DNA from: Verticiella sediminum
GTDB lineage: Bacteria; Pseudomonadota; Gammaproteobacteria; Burkholderiales; Burkholderiaceae_B
Reading direction: 5' to 3'
Length of the DNA stretch: 64,000 bases
Assembly: GCF_007558815.1 (NCBI RefSeq)
Contig: NZ_VLTJ01000004.1
Coordinates: 124,001 to 188,000 of the forward strand
Made by a program: the position numbers and the translations under genes. This document shows positions 44,201 through 52,677 of the stretch, piece after piece. Within the stretch, counting starts at the first letter, position 1. Each line of letters opens with the position of its first letter. Below the pieces are notes generated by a model. It saw nothing but the letters and a program-made list of their open reading frames with translations. It was not told where the DNA came from and searched no databases.

Positions 44201-45863
44201 TCTCGAGCGTGGTGTGGCTGGCGGCGCTGCCCGAGAGCCCGGGCGCAGGCAGTTCCGCGAGCGCGCTGCGCAGCGTGGGCGAGAGCGACGGCGCGGCGGC
44301 CAGGCGCAGCCCGATGCCACCGGGCTCGGTTTCGTGGATCGCACAGCTCGCCTGGGCGTTCAGCGCCTCGGTCATGGTGCAGATCGCGACCAGTTGCGTG
44401 GCCAGATCGTCGCTGTGCGCGATCGCGGCCAGCGTATCGCGCTGGTTCGCGACCAGCGCTGCATCGCGCCGCGTGAGCTGCGCCTGCCGCAGGCTCACCA
44501 GCAGCGTGACCAGGAAGGCGATGCCGGCCAGCAGCGCGCTGTTGGCGAGCAGGCCGCGTTGCGGATGCAGCAGCGGCACGTGCAGGGCGTCCACCTGCCA
44601 CTCGCCGCCGCCGGCCAGGTGCAGCGTGCGGGTACCCACGGCGACCGCGCCCGTCGACAGGCGCGGATCTTCGTACAGCACCTGCTCGTCCTGGCGGACC
44701 CGCACCGCCAGGCCGCGGCTCCATTTGTCCAGGTGCTGGCCCAGCAGCGTGCCCGGGTTGGCGACGGCCAGTACCGCCCAGCCGTGCAGCGACGGCGAGT
44801 TCAGGCCCGCCACCACGGCGTGCCGCGTCTGCCCGCTCAGGCCGATGACGTGGCTGAGCACGGTGGCGTCGTCCGCCATGACCGCGCGCAGCCACTCGCG
44901 CGTGTCGTTCTGCGCGAGGAAGGCGCCCAGCCAGTGCGGCGGCGCGGGCGTGCGATGGCGCATCGACGCCGTCTCCAGGCCGGGCGAGATCACGGCCACC
45001 ACGTCCACGCTGGGAAAATCGCGCAGATGGCCGGTGGCCTCGACCTCCCAGCGCCCGGCCGTCGGCACGGCGTCGGCCGCGGACCAGCGCTCGGCCATGC
45101 GCCGCAGCATGCTTACCTGTTCGGCAATGCTCGTCTGCACCCGCTCGGCCGTCTGGTCGAGCAGCAGGGCGCCGCGCAGCCGCGTCGACTGGTATTCCTG
45201 CAGCCACAGCGCTGCCCATGCCGCGGAGCAGGTAGCCGCGCCCAGGATGCCGACCGCGAGCAGCCGGCCGGAGAGTTCGACGTGCGCGCGGGCGGGCAGT
45301 CGCGAGAGCGTGACCCATGCGCCGGCGGCCAGCAGCGTGAACAGGTCCACCGTCAGGCTGAGCGGTTCGTGCGCATGCAGGCGCGGCAGCGGAGCCGCGG
45401 GAAACATCTGGCCGATCAGCGCCACGCCCACTACCGCCAGCGCGACCAGCGGCAACAGCGCCGCCGTCTGACGCAGCCAGCGGCGGTTGCGCCGGCCAAT
45501 GATCGCCTCGACGCCGAGCAGCAGCCAGGCGAGCACGACGGCGCAGCCGGGTTCGTCGAAGGGCGTGGCCAGCGCCGGCGTGGCGGGCGCATGGCCCTGC
45601 AGCCGCTCGTACGCCAGCGCCAGCGAGATGCCGACCAGGATGACACCGGCGCCAGCGCGCAGCAGCGGCAGCCGGTGCAGGTCGCACAGCAGGCCGGCGC
45701 CGAGGGTGACGAAGGCAACGGCGGCGAACAGGGTTTCGCGCAACGGCAGGTAGGCCGATGGTGTGCGGGTGCCCATGCCGATCAGGCAAAGGGCACCGAG
45801 CATGGTCAGGACCAGGCCGGTGACGTACACGAACGATGTGAGGACCACGCGATGCGTGCTCAT
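41262..45863 (-). CDS. Membrane PAS/GAF sensor with GGDEF and EAL domains
   Basis: A 1533-residue c-di-GMP enzyme. Residues 1-240 hold about seven membrane helices, then a presumed periplasmic sensor up to a helix near residue 470 (ALLAGIAFLVTLLVS). A GAF-like domain (about 500-660) and four PAS modules (about 680-1160) follow. The GGDEF signature is SGDEF (residues 1184-1188). The EAL domain (EAL near 1311, NISPMQFQRRDF, DDFGTGFSSLSYLKNLPIDY) looks intact. The last PAS resembles a LOV domain (GRNLSFLYGS) with Leu at the photoactive Cys position. The ATG at 45863 (MSTHRVVL) is the first with a membrane start. A phosphodiesterase role is the safest call. Confidence 0.9.
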   Translation of the reverse strand: MSTHRVVLTSFVYVTGLVLTMLGALCLIGMGTRTPSAYLPLRETLFAAVAFVTLGAGLLCDLHRLPLLRAGAGVILVGISLALAYERLQGHAPATPALATPFDEPGCAVVLAWLLLGVEAIIGRRNRRWLRQTAALLPLVALAVVGVALIGQMFPAAPLPRLHAHEPLSLTVDLFTLLAAGAWVTLSRLPARAHVELSGRLLAVGILGAATCSAAWAALWLQEYQSTRLRGALLLDQTAERVQTSIAEQVSMLRRMAERWSAADAVPTAGRWEVEATGHLRDFPSVDVVAVISPGLETASMRHRTPAPPHWLGAFLAQNDTREWLRAVMADDATVLSHVIGLSGQTRHAVVAGLNSPSLHGWAVLAVANPGTLLGQHLDKWSRGLAVRVRQDEQVLYEDPRLSTGAVAVGTRTLHLAGGGEWQVDALHVPLLHPQRGLLANSALLAGIAFLVTLLVSLRQAQLTRRDAALVANQRDTLAAIAHSDDLATQLVAICTMTEALNAQASCAIHETEPGGIGLRLAAAPSLSPTLRSALAELPAPGLSGSAASHTTLENPPWPRGARDALAAAGYTTVLAQPLISPDGKLLGQASLLLSAASQDFDLRLLNDAAQYAAIALERVRARAELQQGEQRYRSLVAFNPDAVFSVDLKARISSCNPATQRLFGLSEGELLGRAVREFVVPADQPEVSAMFRRTLAGNAQHLQVTGVNHHGVTFETEATTVPISVDSAFVGIFVIAKDITERRRIERALQERTQFFLLSPEMLGMVNHAGVLLQVNPAFARVTGYRAESVVGRQLTDLIHEDDRTLLDNALRRLGRGESIYDLDLRGNHRDGHVIWMRIRAALGSDDAIYLAAREITEEIRVTRDLARKERSFRQLLDDNRDALLVVSPQGRVQYANPAARTLLGAALGRRGAELAELASRRGADTTLFEWPLEGPHGETIDVEVLGSETDWDGTQMRLLSLRDVRLRKASEEELRVLKRALQASHNAVMIIDARTPGSPLIYANPAFGRITGYPPSETVGRNLSFLYGSATDRTQIEGIEHRLRQEQDVHAVMLNYRKDGSTFWCDLYIAPVRDGQGAVTHYICILRDVTDEKEAEAQLSHIANHDLLTDLPNRRMLEQRLNELGRVPQAVGQGMAVVFVDLDGFKPINDSMGHVVGDAILVEVARRMRENVRPRDLVARLSGDEFIVVLFDVQREQAERMTQRLIGAIAQPYEIMGGNQHITASAGITYVGHALDDPMSLVQEADLAMYKAKHEGRNNFQWHSRDMSERVHERVRLRNELRAALATSQLQLHYQPKFERVTGKVAGIEALARWNHPERGAVPPSEFIKVAEETGQIVALGAWALETACSHNQWLYSQGLSNFCVAVNISPMQFQRRDFTSGLKDTLRRTGLPAYALELEITESVLLEDTESVIATLHELKELGVRVSIDDFGTGFSSLSYLKNLPIDYVKIDRSFVRDINIDGNDAAISKAIISMAHNLGLRVVAEGVETEAQLEFLKRNRCDEFQGYFLARPMPLDDLVRFLERMGNLN

Positions 45864-46079
45864 GAGTCGCCCCGTTGCGCTCTTTTCGTTATCTTCCGGC
45901 GGGGCCGGACCAGCGGCCGCTTGCACCAGCCGCCAGCATGCCGTCCGATTGTATAGGTCGGATGCGCTGCCGACGAGGCGCCAGGCGAGTGAGTCACTGC
46001 CGCGGCATGCGGGCCGCGAGGTGGACGAGGCTTGCGCCTGGGCCCGTGATCGAGAGGACACGGTCGCGGCACTATCGTC
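45864..46079. other. Intergenic region upstream of the sensor gene
   Basis: 216 bp between the sensor start and the MFS stop, both leftward. I see no gene and no clear regulatory motif. GGCGACTCATGAG supplies the start context of the sensor gene. Confidence 0.4.
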
Positions 46080-47294
46080 TCAGTTTGGTGCAGATGCCAA
46101 GGAACGACGTTGATGTCGCGCAATGATGAGGCTCAACAGCAGGCCGAGCGCGCTGCAGGTGGCCGTTGCGGCGCCGGTCCATTGCCAGCCGCCCGCGCGC
46201 GCCGCGATCCAGGCCACCAGGGGCGGGCCGGCGAGTTGGCCCAGCGCGGAGAGCTGCTGCATCCAGCCGATGGTGGTCGACACGGTGTCTTCGCCGGGGG
46301 CGACGTGCATCGACAGGATGAACAGGGTGCCGGGGACCAGGCCGCCGAAGCCGGAGAATGCCAGCAGGGCCAGGTAGCGGCTCATGGGGTGCGCTTCCGC
46401 GAGGCTCGAGAAGGCGTAGAGAGCGCCTGCCGCCATCGCCACGAAGCCGCAGCGCAGCAAGGTGGTGGGCGCCCAGCCGCGCGCGATCAGCCGGCCCGAG
46501 GCCACGTTGCCCGCCATGTTGGCGGCGGCGACCAGCGCGGTGAGCAGGCCGGCCAGGCTGGCCTGTACGCCCGCCGCCGCGTAGATCGCCGGCAGAAAAC
46601 CCACCACTGCCAGCCACTGGCCGGAATACATGCCGAAGCTGGCCGCGATCAGCCAGGGCCCGGGCGAGCGCAGCGTGTCGGCAAGCCTGGCCTGCCAGCC
46701 GCGCGCCCCGGCGTGCGTGTCGGCCGATGGCGTGTCGCGCGGGATGTGGCGCAGCACCAGCACGGCAAGCAGCACCGACAGGCCGGCCAGCGCCAGCCAC
46801 CAGGTGCGCCAGCCCGTGGCCAGCATCACCAGCGGGCCGAACAGCAGGGCGAGCACGGTGCCCAGCGGCATGTAGCTGCCCCAGACGCCGAGCATGGTGC
46901 TCAACTTCTGCGGCGGCACGAGCCGTCGGATGAGCTCGGGCGCGGGCAGGACGATGAGCAGGAAACCGATGCCCTCGACCATGCGCAGTGCGAGCAGCGG
47001 CAGCGGGTGCTGGCTGGCGCTGCCGGCGGCGCTGGCCGCGGCCAGCACCACCAGGCCCAGCATCAGGCTGCGGCGCAGGCCCAGGCTGGCCGCGGTCAGG
47101 CCCAGGGCCAGGCCGAACAGCGCGCCCGCGATCTGTACCAGCGAGATCAGAAAGCCCGCCTGCACCAGGCTCAGGCCGAGGCCGGCTTGCAGCAAGGGCA
47201 CCGCGGGCGGGATCTTCGCCACGTGCAATGCGGCGACGACGCCGGCCAGCACGACCAGCAGCGCCTTGGCGGGTGAGCAGGGACCAGCCGGCAA
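46080..47294 (-). CDS. Major facilitator superfamily transporter (CynX-like)
   Basis: A 404-residue polytopic transporter with twelve hydrophobic segments, starting LLVVLAGVVAALHVAKIPPA. The signature around GLRRSLMLGLVVLAA between helices 2 and 3 is MFS-like, and the loop after helix 6 is short. The start is uncertain: a TTG at 47294, six bases after the preceding lipoprotein stop, gives a typical length; a GTG slightly downstream is possible. The substrate is unknown. Confidence 0.85.
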   Translation of the reverse strand: MPAGPCSPAKALLVVLAGVVAALHVAKIPPAVPLLQAGLGLSLVQAGFLISLVQIAGALFGLALGLTAASLGLRRSLMLGLVVLAAASAAGSASQHPLPLLALRMVEGIGFLLIVLPAPELIRRLVPPQKLSTMLGVWGSYMPLGTVLALLFGPLVMLATGWRTWWLALAGLSVLLAVLVLRHIPRDTPSADTHAGARGWQARLADTLRSPGPWLIAASFGMYSGQWLAVVGFLPAIYAAAGVQASLAGLLTALVAAANMAGNVASGRLIARGWAPTTLLRCGFVAMAAGALYAFSSLAEAHPMSRYLALLAFSGFGGLVPGTLFILSMHVAPGEDTVSTTIGWMQQLSALGQLAGPPLVAWIAARAGGWQWTGAATATCSALGLLLSLIIARHQRRSLASAPN

Positions 47295-47299
47295 GGGAC

Positions 47300-48091
47300 T
47301 CAGGGCGTCGTGCTCGTCGGCGCGGCGGGCGTGGGTTCGGGCGGCGGTACGGGCGTGAGAATCATGGCGCCCCCCTGCGAGCCGTTGTCCGTGATGCCGC
47401 CGGCCACCAACTGGCGTGCCGTGCCCGCGCCCGAGATACCGGCGATGCCGCCGATGTGCTGCCCCGGCAGCAGGCAAGTGTTCACGGGGTCGAAGGTGAT
47501 GTTCAGCACGTAGTAGCCGCGGCCCGCAACGGGCGCCAGGTTGCCGCGGAAGGTGCAAGTGCCGCTGGTGGCCACGGTGGCTCCGCGCAATGCGCCCAGT
47601 GCCGTGATCTCGACCGTGGTGACGTTGCCGTCGCGGTCGCTGCCGGTCCACTGCCCTTCGAGCAGTATGGTGGTGGCCGGCGTGTAGTAGCTGCTGTCGT
47701 AGCGCAGCGAGGCGTTGCCGACCTGGCCAGGCTGAACCGAGCGTACTTCCATGCTGCTGCGCTCGGCCACCGTGCCGGTCACGTCCAGCGTGCTCACGGT
47801 ATTGCCGTACTGGTAGTCGCGCAGCGTAGCGGTCAGCGTGCTGCCGTTCATCGCCACCTGGTCGGCATGGACCAGGCCCACCCGGGCGCCGCCCACTTCG
47901 GCGTACACGCCCCAGAGGACGTTGTCGTCGGTGATCACCACCGACAGATCGGCGCCGGTGCTCAGCGAGCCCGTCCAGATCCCTTGCGGATTGACCGCCG
48001 GCGGCGGCGATGGAAGAACTTCGGTTTCACTGCCGCCGCAGGCGGCCAGGCCGAGCACGAAAGCAAAGGGGACAGCGCGCACGATCCACAT
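47300..48091 (-). CDS. Predicted surface or periplasmic lipoprotein
   Basis: A 263-residue protein with a lipoprotein signal (PFAFVLGLAACGG, acylated Cys at about residue 19). The mature part is beta-rich and low in charge, with repeated TATL and GNVTTVEIT strands, and ends in a Pro/Thr tail (PVPPPEPTPAAPTSTTP). I do not recognise the family. Two Cys pairs may form disulfides. Its stop lies six bases before the MFS start, so both are probably one operon. Confidence 0.8.
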   Translation of the reverse strand: MWIVRAVPFAFVLGLAACGGSETEVLPSPPPAVNPQGIWTGSLSTGADLSVVITDDNVLWGVYAEVGGARVGLVHADQVAMNGSTLTATLRDYQYGNTVSTLDVTGTVAERSSMEVRSVQPGQVGNASLRYDSSYYTPATTILLEGQWTGSDRDGNVTTVEITALGALRGATVATSGTCTFRGNLAPVAGRGYYVLNITFDPVNTCLLPGQHIGGIAGISGAGTARQLVAGGITDNGSQGGAMILTPVPPPEPTPAAPTSTTP

Positions 48092-48157
48092 GTATGAGAC
48101 TTCTCGGCAGAGTATAGGCAGCCGCGCTGCCCGCAACCCGGCGATTCTACTGCGCTC

Positions 48158-48973
48158 CTACGGGTTGTGAGTCACTCGCTTTGGCCCCTGCTCGCCGCTT
48201 GCATCGATCTCGAAGAGTTCGCGCATGGTGGCGCTGCCCAGACGGATGCCGACCACCATCTCGGTGATCCAGTTGACCAGGATGCCGGTGTAGGCCTGCC
48301 GGCTCGCCGGGCTGCTCAGGGCATGGTCGGCATCGTCCACGATGCGGTGCGTGAGCGAATGCGTGTGCTGGAAGGCCGCGCGGTAGCTCATGATGGTCTG
48401 CGACGGTACGTAGGTGTCGTGTTCGGACTGTACGAGCAGCACGTCGCCCGTGAAGGCCAGGCACGCGGCCAGGGCGCGGTTGTTGTCCGGATCGACGCGC
48501 TCGCTGCGGTAGGCCGTCAGGTCGGCGCGGCTCAACTGGCGCTTGGGCGTGTGCCAGTCTTCGTCGCGGTACAGCGCCGGTACGTGCAGGCCGAGCCACT
48601 TCACGGGCCTGAGCGCGGTCAGGATCGCGGCCAGGTAGCCGCCGTAGCTGCTGCCGATCACCGCGATCGCCGAGGGGTCGATGCCGGGGTGGGCGGCGAG
48701 CCGGTCGTAGGCGGCGATCAGGTCGCGCAGGCTGTGTTCGCGCGTGATGCGCTGCTGCTGCTCGAAGGTGCGCTCGTGGCCGCGCAGATCGAAGGTCATG
48801 CAGATGCAGCCCAGGCCGGCGATGCCCTTGGCGCGGGCCAGGTCGGTCTTCTGGCTGCCGCCCCAGCCGTGCACGAACAGCACGCCGGGTACTTTCAGAT
48901 TGGGTTCGAGGAAGGTGCCGGCGATCACTTCGCCGTCCACCGCTATGCGTAGGGGTTCGCTGCGGGTCGTCAT
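48158..48973 (-). CDS. Alpha/beta hydrolase
   Basis: A 271-residue serine hydrolase of the dienelactone hydrolase/acyl-peptidase type. The oxyanion motif VLFVHGWGGSQKTD, nucleophile elbow VIGSSYGGYLAA, the acid in SEHDTYVP and the His in VDDADHAL are all present. There is no signal peptide. The start overlaps the stop of DUF3182 by four bases (ATGA), so they are co-translated. Confidence 0.92.
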   Translation of the reverse strand: MTTRSEPLRIAVDGEVIAGTFLEPNLKVPGVLFVHGWGGSQKTDLARAKGIAGLGCICMTFDLRGHERTFEQQQRITREHSLRDLIAAYDRLAAHPGIDPSAIAVIGSSYGGYLAAILTALRPVKWLGLHVPALYRDEDWHTPKRQLSRADLTAYRSERVDPDNNRALAACLAFTGDVLLVQSEHDTYVPSQTIMSYRAAFQHTHSLTHRIVDDADHALSSPASRQAYTGILVNWITEMVVGIRLGSATMRELFEIDASGEQGPKRVTHNP

Positions 48974-50103
48974 GGCAGTACGGGCAAGACAAAATGGGGG
49001 GGAATCTCGGGCATGGCGCACTTCAGGAGCGGGCCCATCTCGTCGTCCACGCCGTGAAACAGCACGACGGCGTTCGGCGGCGGATGCGTGTGCGCGCCGA
49101 ACAGTTCGAGCGTGGCCGCCTGGGTGTACAAGAGCGTCGGGTCGTTCGCCAGCGCTTCGAGCGCCAGCACTTCGGCGCCGCTCGCGCCGCCGATGCGCCA
49201 GGATTGTTCGAGCACGCCGGCGCGGCGCTCGCCGCGTGCATTGTGGCCGACCACGGTGTCGTAGTTGCGGCGCGAGGCGATCAGGCTGGGGTAGCAGCGC
49301 GTCGCGGCTTCGTCATAGGCGCGGGCCTGGGCGAGCGCCGCCGCCACGACCGGCGGCAGCGGCAGCGCGGCGAGCGCGTCGAAACCGCCGCGCGCCACGT
49401 GCAGCGCCGATCCGCCATAGACCAGCTCGCCGCGATTGTCGCGCGTCAGCCGCTGCACCCCGTAGTAGCTCGCCTGCAGCCCGCCCACGCGCACCTGCCC
49501 GATGCTGAAGGTGGATACGTCGCTCAGGTCTTCCTCGAGCACGATGCCATACTCGGCCAGTTCGCCGGCGTCCAGCGCCGCCAGCGCTTCGGTCAGCGCG
49601 GCGGGCGTGCGCACCACTTCCTGTCCGCGGCCCGCGCTCGCGCGCACCGCTTTGATGCGTACCGGCCCGGCCTGGAGCAGCCGATGGCCGGCCGCCAGTG
49701 CATCGGCATGGGTGAAGGCCGTCAGGCCCACCAGTACGCAGTCGCGCACGGTCGCGCCGAAGGCCGGGTTCCAGCCGCGCGGCGCGTGCGCGTGCGGCAC
49801 CACCAGGGCATGGGTGATCGCCTTGGTCGCCAGAAAGCCGAAGGGAACGACGCCGCCGAACAGCCGGTCTTCGGCGTCCAGGCCGCGCTCGTTCCAGTCC
49901 GGGCCGACCAGCGTGTCGCTGGGCACCAGGTACATGCCCGGATGCGTGTGCAGGGCGGCATCGTAGTCGCCCACGAAGTCCGCCTTCAAGAGCGCGGCCA
50001 GGCGGCGCGCCAGTGCGCCATGGCTCTCGCGTTCGTGGATGGCCTCGCGGGCGCGCAGCGAATGCAGGGCAACGTGACGAGGGCCTGCAGTGGGGCGTGG
50101 CAT
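48970..50103 (-). CDS. DUF3182 family protein
   Basis: A 377-residue protein resembling DUF3182, an ATP-grasp-like family of unknown role. The stretches PVRIKAVRASAGRGQEVV (nucleotide-binding-like) and EYGIVLEEDLSDVSTFS support an ATP-grasp relation. GGAGATAGCG precedes the ATG. The partnership with the hydrolase that follows suggests a coupled ligase-hydrolase function on an amide or ester. That function is inferred from context only. Confidence 0.75.
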   Translation of the reverse strand: MPRPTAGPRHVALHSLRAREAIHERESHGALARRLAALLKADFVGDYDAALHTHPGMYLVPSDTLVGPDWNERGLDAEDRLFGGVVPFGFLATKAITHALVVPHAHAPRGWNPAFGATVRDCVLVGLTAFTHADALAAGHRLLQAGPVRIKAVRASAGRGQEVVRTPAALTEALAALDAGELAEYGIVLEEDLSDVSTFSIGQVRVGGLQASYYGVQRLTRDNRGELVYGGSALHVARGGFDALAALPLPPVVAAALAQARAYDEAATRCYPSLIASRRNYDTVVGHNARGERRAGVLEQSWRIGGASGAEVLALEALANDPTLLYTQAATLELFGAHTHPPPNAVVLFHGVDDEMGPLLKCAMPEIPPHFVLPVLP

Positions 50104-50171
50104 CGCTATCTCCTGGCGGACGGGCGCGTCATTCGCCCGGCCCGCATGCAGTAGCGAGAAACGCGCCAGCT

Positions 50172-50393
50172 TCAGGTGTCGATCTGGCCGATCGCCTGAC
50201 CTTCCTCCACCGCATCGCCTTCGGCGACCCGCAGCGCGGCCACCCGGCCGGCCGCGGGCGCCGCGACGGGGATCTCCATCTTCATGGATTCGACGATGAC
50301 GACGGTCTGCTCGGCGTCCACGGCATCGCCGACGTTGGCCTCGATCTTCCAGACGCGGCCGGTGACTTCGCTGACGATATCTATCTTGGGCAT
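50172..50393 (-). CDS. Biotin carboxyl carrier protein (single-domain)
   Basis: A 73-residue biotinyl/lipoyl domain. The biotinylation motif VESMKMEIPVAAPAAGRV holds the target Lys (K38), and two hammerhead halves are visible. The ATG at 50393 lies 13 bases inside the end of the CoA-ligase gene. With the carboxyltransferase upstream it should form an acyl-CoA carboxylase or decarboxylase complex. No biotin carboxylase gene is present in the window. Confidence 0.92.
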   Translation of the reverse strand: MPKIDIVSEVTGRVWKIEANVGDAVDAEQTVVIVESMKMEIPVAAPAAGRVAALRVAEGDAVEEGQAIGQIDT

Positions 50394-52666
50394 GCGGGCT
50401 CCTGCAAGGGATGGAAAACGGAAAAAGCGGCGAGCGCGGACTCGGTCGTGCGCAGGCAGGCGAGCGCGCGCGCCGCGTCGGCCAGCTCGTCGAAGACCGG
50501 CACGCCGGCGCCGATGGCCGCCTGGCGCAGCCGTCGGCGCAGCGCGTCCACCGGCTCGCTGGTGTCCGAGCGCAGCACCAGCAGCACATGGGGCCGCCGG
50601 GTGCCGGCGCGCGTCTCGCCGCCCAGCGCGGCGAGCGTCAGGCGCTGGATCAGCGTTTCGTCGGCGTAGCCGAGCAGCACGGGCAGGTTCAGGTGCAGGA
50701 CCAGGGCGTCGACCTCCGGCGTGCTGGTCAATATCTCCAGGATGCGGTGGGCGAGGGCGCCACCGTCCACGCGCAGCACGCCCACCGGCGTATCCACCGG
50801 GTTGCGCAGGCTGGCCCCGGGCGGAACCGGCAGCGCCGCCAGGCGGGCGGCGGTCGCGGGGCCGAAGGCCGGCACGGCGAAGCCCGCGCGGGCGAAGGCG
50901 TCGCAGGCCAGCACGCTGGTGCCGCCGCCGTTGCCGAACAGCGCCACCCGGGTGCTCGGGCGCTGCGGGCGCGGTTGCAGGCATTGCAAGGCCAGGCAGG
51001 CATCGATCAGTTCGTCCAGCGTCTGCACCGTGGCCATCCCGGCCTGGCGCGCGAACGCCGACCACAGCCGCGCATCGCTCGCCATCGCGCCGGTGTGCGA
51101 GGCTGCCGCTGCCTGCCCCTGCTCGGAGGTGCCGCCCTTGAGCAGCACGATGGGCTTGCCGTGCCGCTGCCGGCGCAGCGTGGCGAGGATGGCCGCCGGA
51201 TCGCTCAGCGACTCGACGTAGAGGGCGATCTGGCGCACGCGGGGGTCGGCCAGGTGGTGCGCGAGCAGCTCGGCCACCGACAGGTCGGCGGCGTTGCCGA
51301 TCGTGATCAGGCTGGAGAAGGCCAGGCCGCGCGCCTGGCCGCGGCGAAGAATGTCCACGCCGAGCCCGCCGCTCTGCGAGATGACCGCCAGCCCGCCTTC
51401 CTCGGCTTGCATGCCGTCGATGAAGGTGACGCGGCCGCGCACGCTGTGCAGGCCCAGGCAGTTGGGGCCGATCACGCGGGTGCCGGCGGCCCTGGCCGCG
51501 GCGAGCACGGCCTGCTGCAGGGCGTCGCCGCCTTCGACTTCGGCGAATCCGCTGGTCATCACCTGGGCATACCGCACCATGCCCGGCGCCGCCGCCAGCA
51601 GCGGCGCCACGGCGGCGGCCGGCACGGCGATGTAGGCGTAGTCCACGGGCTCGGGCAGGGCGGCCAGGCTGGCCACGGCGGGCACGCCGTCGATCTCGCT
51701 CGCGGTGGGATGCACCACGTAGAGGCGGCCCGGATAGCCGTATTCGCGCAGGTTGCGCATGAAATGGTTGCCCGAGCGCCCCCCGTCCGCCGAGGCGCCC
51801 ACCACGGCCACGCTGCGGGGCGCGAAGAGGCGCTCCAGGCTGGCGTCGTCGGCAAAGGCCGGCGCCAGGGGGGGCGCGGCCGGGCGGTGACGAAGGAGGA
51901 GATCCTCCTGTCCGTGGGAGGAATCGCGCCCCCTTCGGGCGGCCGGGCGGTGGCGCTCGTGCAACTGCACGCGGGCGTCAACGGCCACCACGCCCTGCGC
52001 GCTGGCGATGAGGGGATTGACGTCGATGGCGGCGATGCGATCGGCGCAGGCGGGCAGCAGGCCGTCGGGGCCGGCCAGCGCCAGCACGGCGCGCACTACC
52101 GCCTCCACGTCCACCGCGGGCTGGCCGCGATAGCCGGCCAAGAGGGGCCGGATGCGCAGGGTCTGCAGCATGTCGCGCACGTCGTGCGCCGTGACCGGGC
52201 ACAGGCGCATGGCCACGTCCTGCCAGAGTTCGGCCTGGGTGCCGCCGCCGCCGAGCATCACGCAGGGGCCGAACACCGGATCGACCACGCCGCCCAGCAG
52301 CAGCTCCACGCCGGGCGCGGCCATTTCCTCGACCAGGTAGCCGGCGATGCGGGCCTGCAGGTAGGCGCTGGCCATGGCCTGCATGACCGCATCCACCTCC
52401 TGCGCGGCGACGTTCAGGCGCACGCCGCCGCCGTCGCTCTTGTGCACCACGTCGGGCGACACGATCTTCACCGCGTAGGGCGGCGTCAGCGCGGCCAGTT
52501 GCGCATGTGCGCCGGGCCCCGGCACGAATGCGCCGCGCGGCGCGGCGATGCCCGCCTCGGCCAGCAGGCGCTTGGCGGTGGGCTCGTCCAGCCAGCCCTG
52601 CCCGGCGTGCCGGTCGAGCAGCGCGCGCCACGGCTGGCGGCGGTCCTGCGGTTGCCCCGACTCCAT
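50381..52666 (-). CDS. ATP-grasp acyl-CoA synthetase, permuted domain order
   Basis: A 761-residue CoA ligase in which the ATP-grasp domain comes first (residues about 10-235: PYAVKIVSPDVVHKSDGGGV, ending IDVNPLIASAQGVVAVDA). The CoA-binding and ligase domains follow (FAPRSVAVVGAS; SQSGGLGVDIL; ASHTGAMASDA with the phospho-His). The order is the reverse of the synthetase at 29586. The linker between them (about residues 240-275, HRPAARRGRD...RHRPAAPP) is encoded by the dispersed repeat at 51876-51957, suggesting a fusion of two separate genes at a repeat. GAGGAGAGG precedes the ATG at 52666. Confidence 0.88.
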   Translation of the reverse strand: MESGQPQDRRQPWRALLDRHAGQGWLDEPTAKRLLAEAGIAAPRGAFVPGPGAHAQLAALTPPYAVKIVSPDVVHKSDGGGVRLNVAAQEVDAVMQAMASAYLQARIAGYLVEEMAAPGVELLLGGVVDPVFGPCVMLGGGGTQAELWQDVAMRLCPVTAHDVRDMLQTLRIRPLLAGYRGQPAVDVEAVVRAVLALAGPDGLLPACADRIAAIDVNPLIASAQGVVAVDARVQLHERHRPAARRGRDSSHGQEDLLLRHRPAAPPLAPAFADDASLERLFAPRSVAVVGASADGGRSGNHFMRNLREYGYPGRLYVVHPTASEIDGVPAVASLAALPEPVDYAYIAVPAAAVAPLLAAAPGMVRYAQVMTSGFAEVEGGDALQQAVLAAARAAGTRVIGPNCLGLHSVRGRVTFIDGMQAEEGGLAVISQSGGLGVDILRRGQARGLAFSSLITIGNAADLSVAELLAHHLADPRVRQIALYVESLSDPAAILATLRRQRHGKPIVLLKGGTSEQGQAAAASHTGAMASDARLWSAFARQAGMATVQTLDELIDACLALQCLQPRPQRPSTRVALFGNGGGTSVLACDAFARAGFAVPAFGPATAARLAALPVPPGASLRNPVDTPVGVLRVDGGALAHRILEILTSTPEVDALVLHLNLPVLLGYADETLIQRLTLAALGGETRAGTRRPHVLLVLRSDTSEPVDALRRRLRQAAIGAGVPVFDELADAARALACLRTTESALAAFSVFHPLQEPACPR
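51876..51957 (-). repeat. GC-rich dispersed repeat inside the CoA-ligase gene
   Basis: On the minus strand this segment matches the layout of 3299-3420: GCGCCRCCGCCCGGCCGCCC, then GCGCGATTCCTCCC, GGAGGA and a second CCGCCCGGCCGC. It encodes only the interdomain linker. Confidence 0.75.
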
Positions 52667-52677
52667 GCGGCCTCTCC

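Noticed and set aside
41376-45956. Long plus-strand open frame of 1526 codons opposite the sensor gene
   Set aside because: Antisense shadow of the PAS/GGDEF/EAL gene; the minus-strand product has clear domains and the plus-strand product has none.
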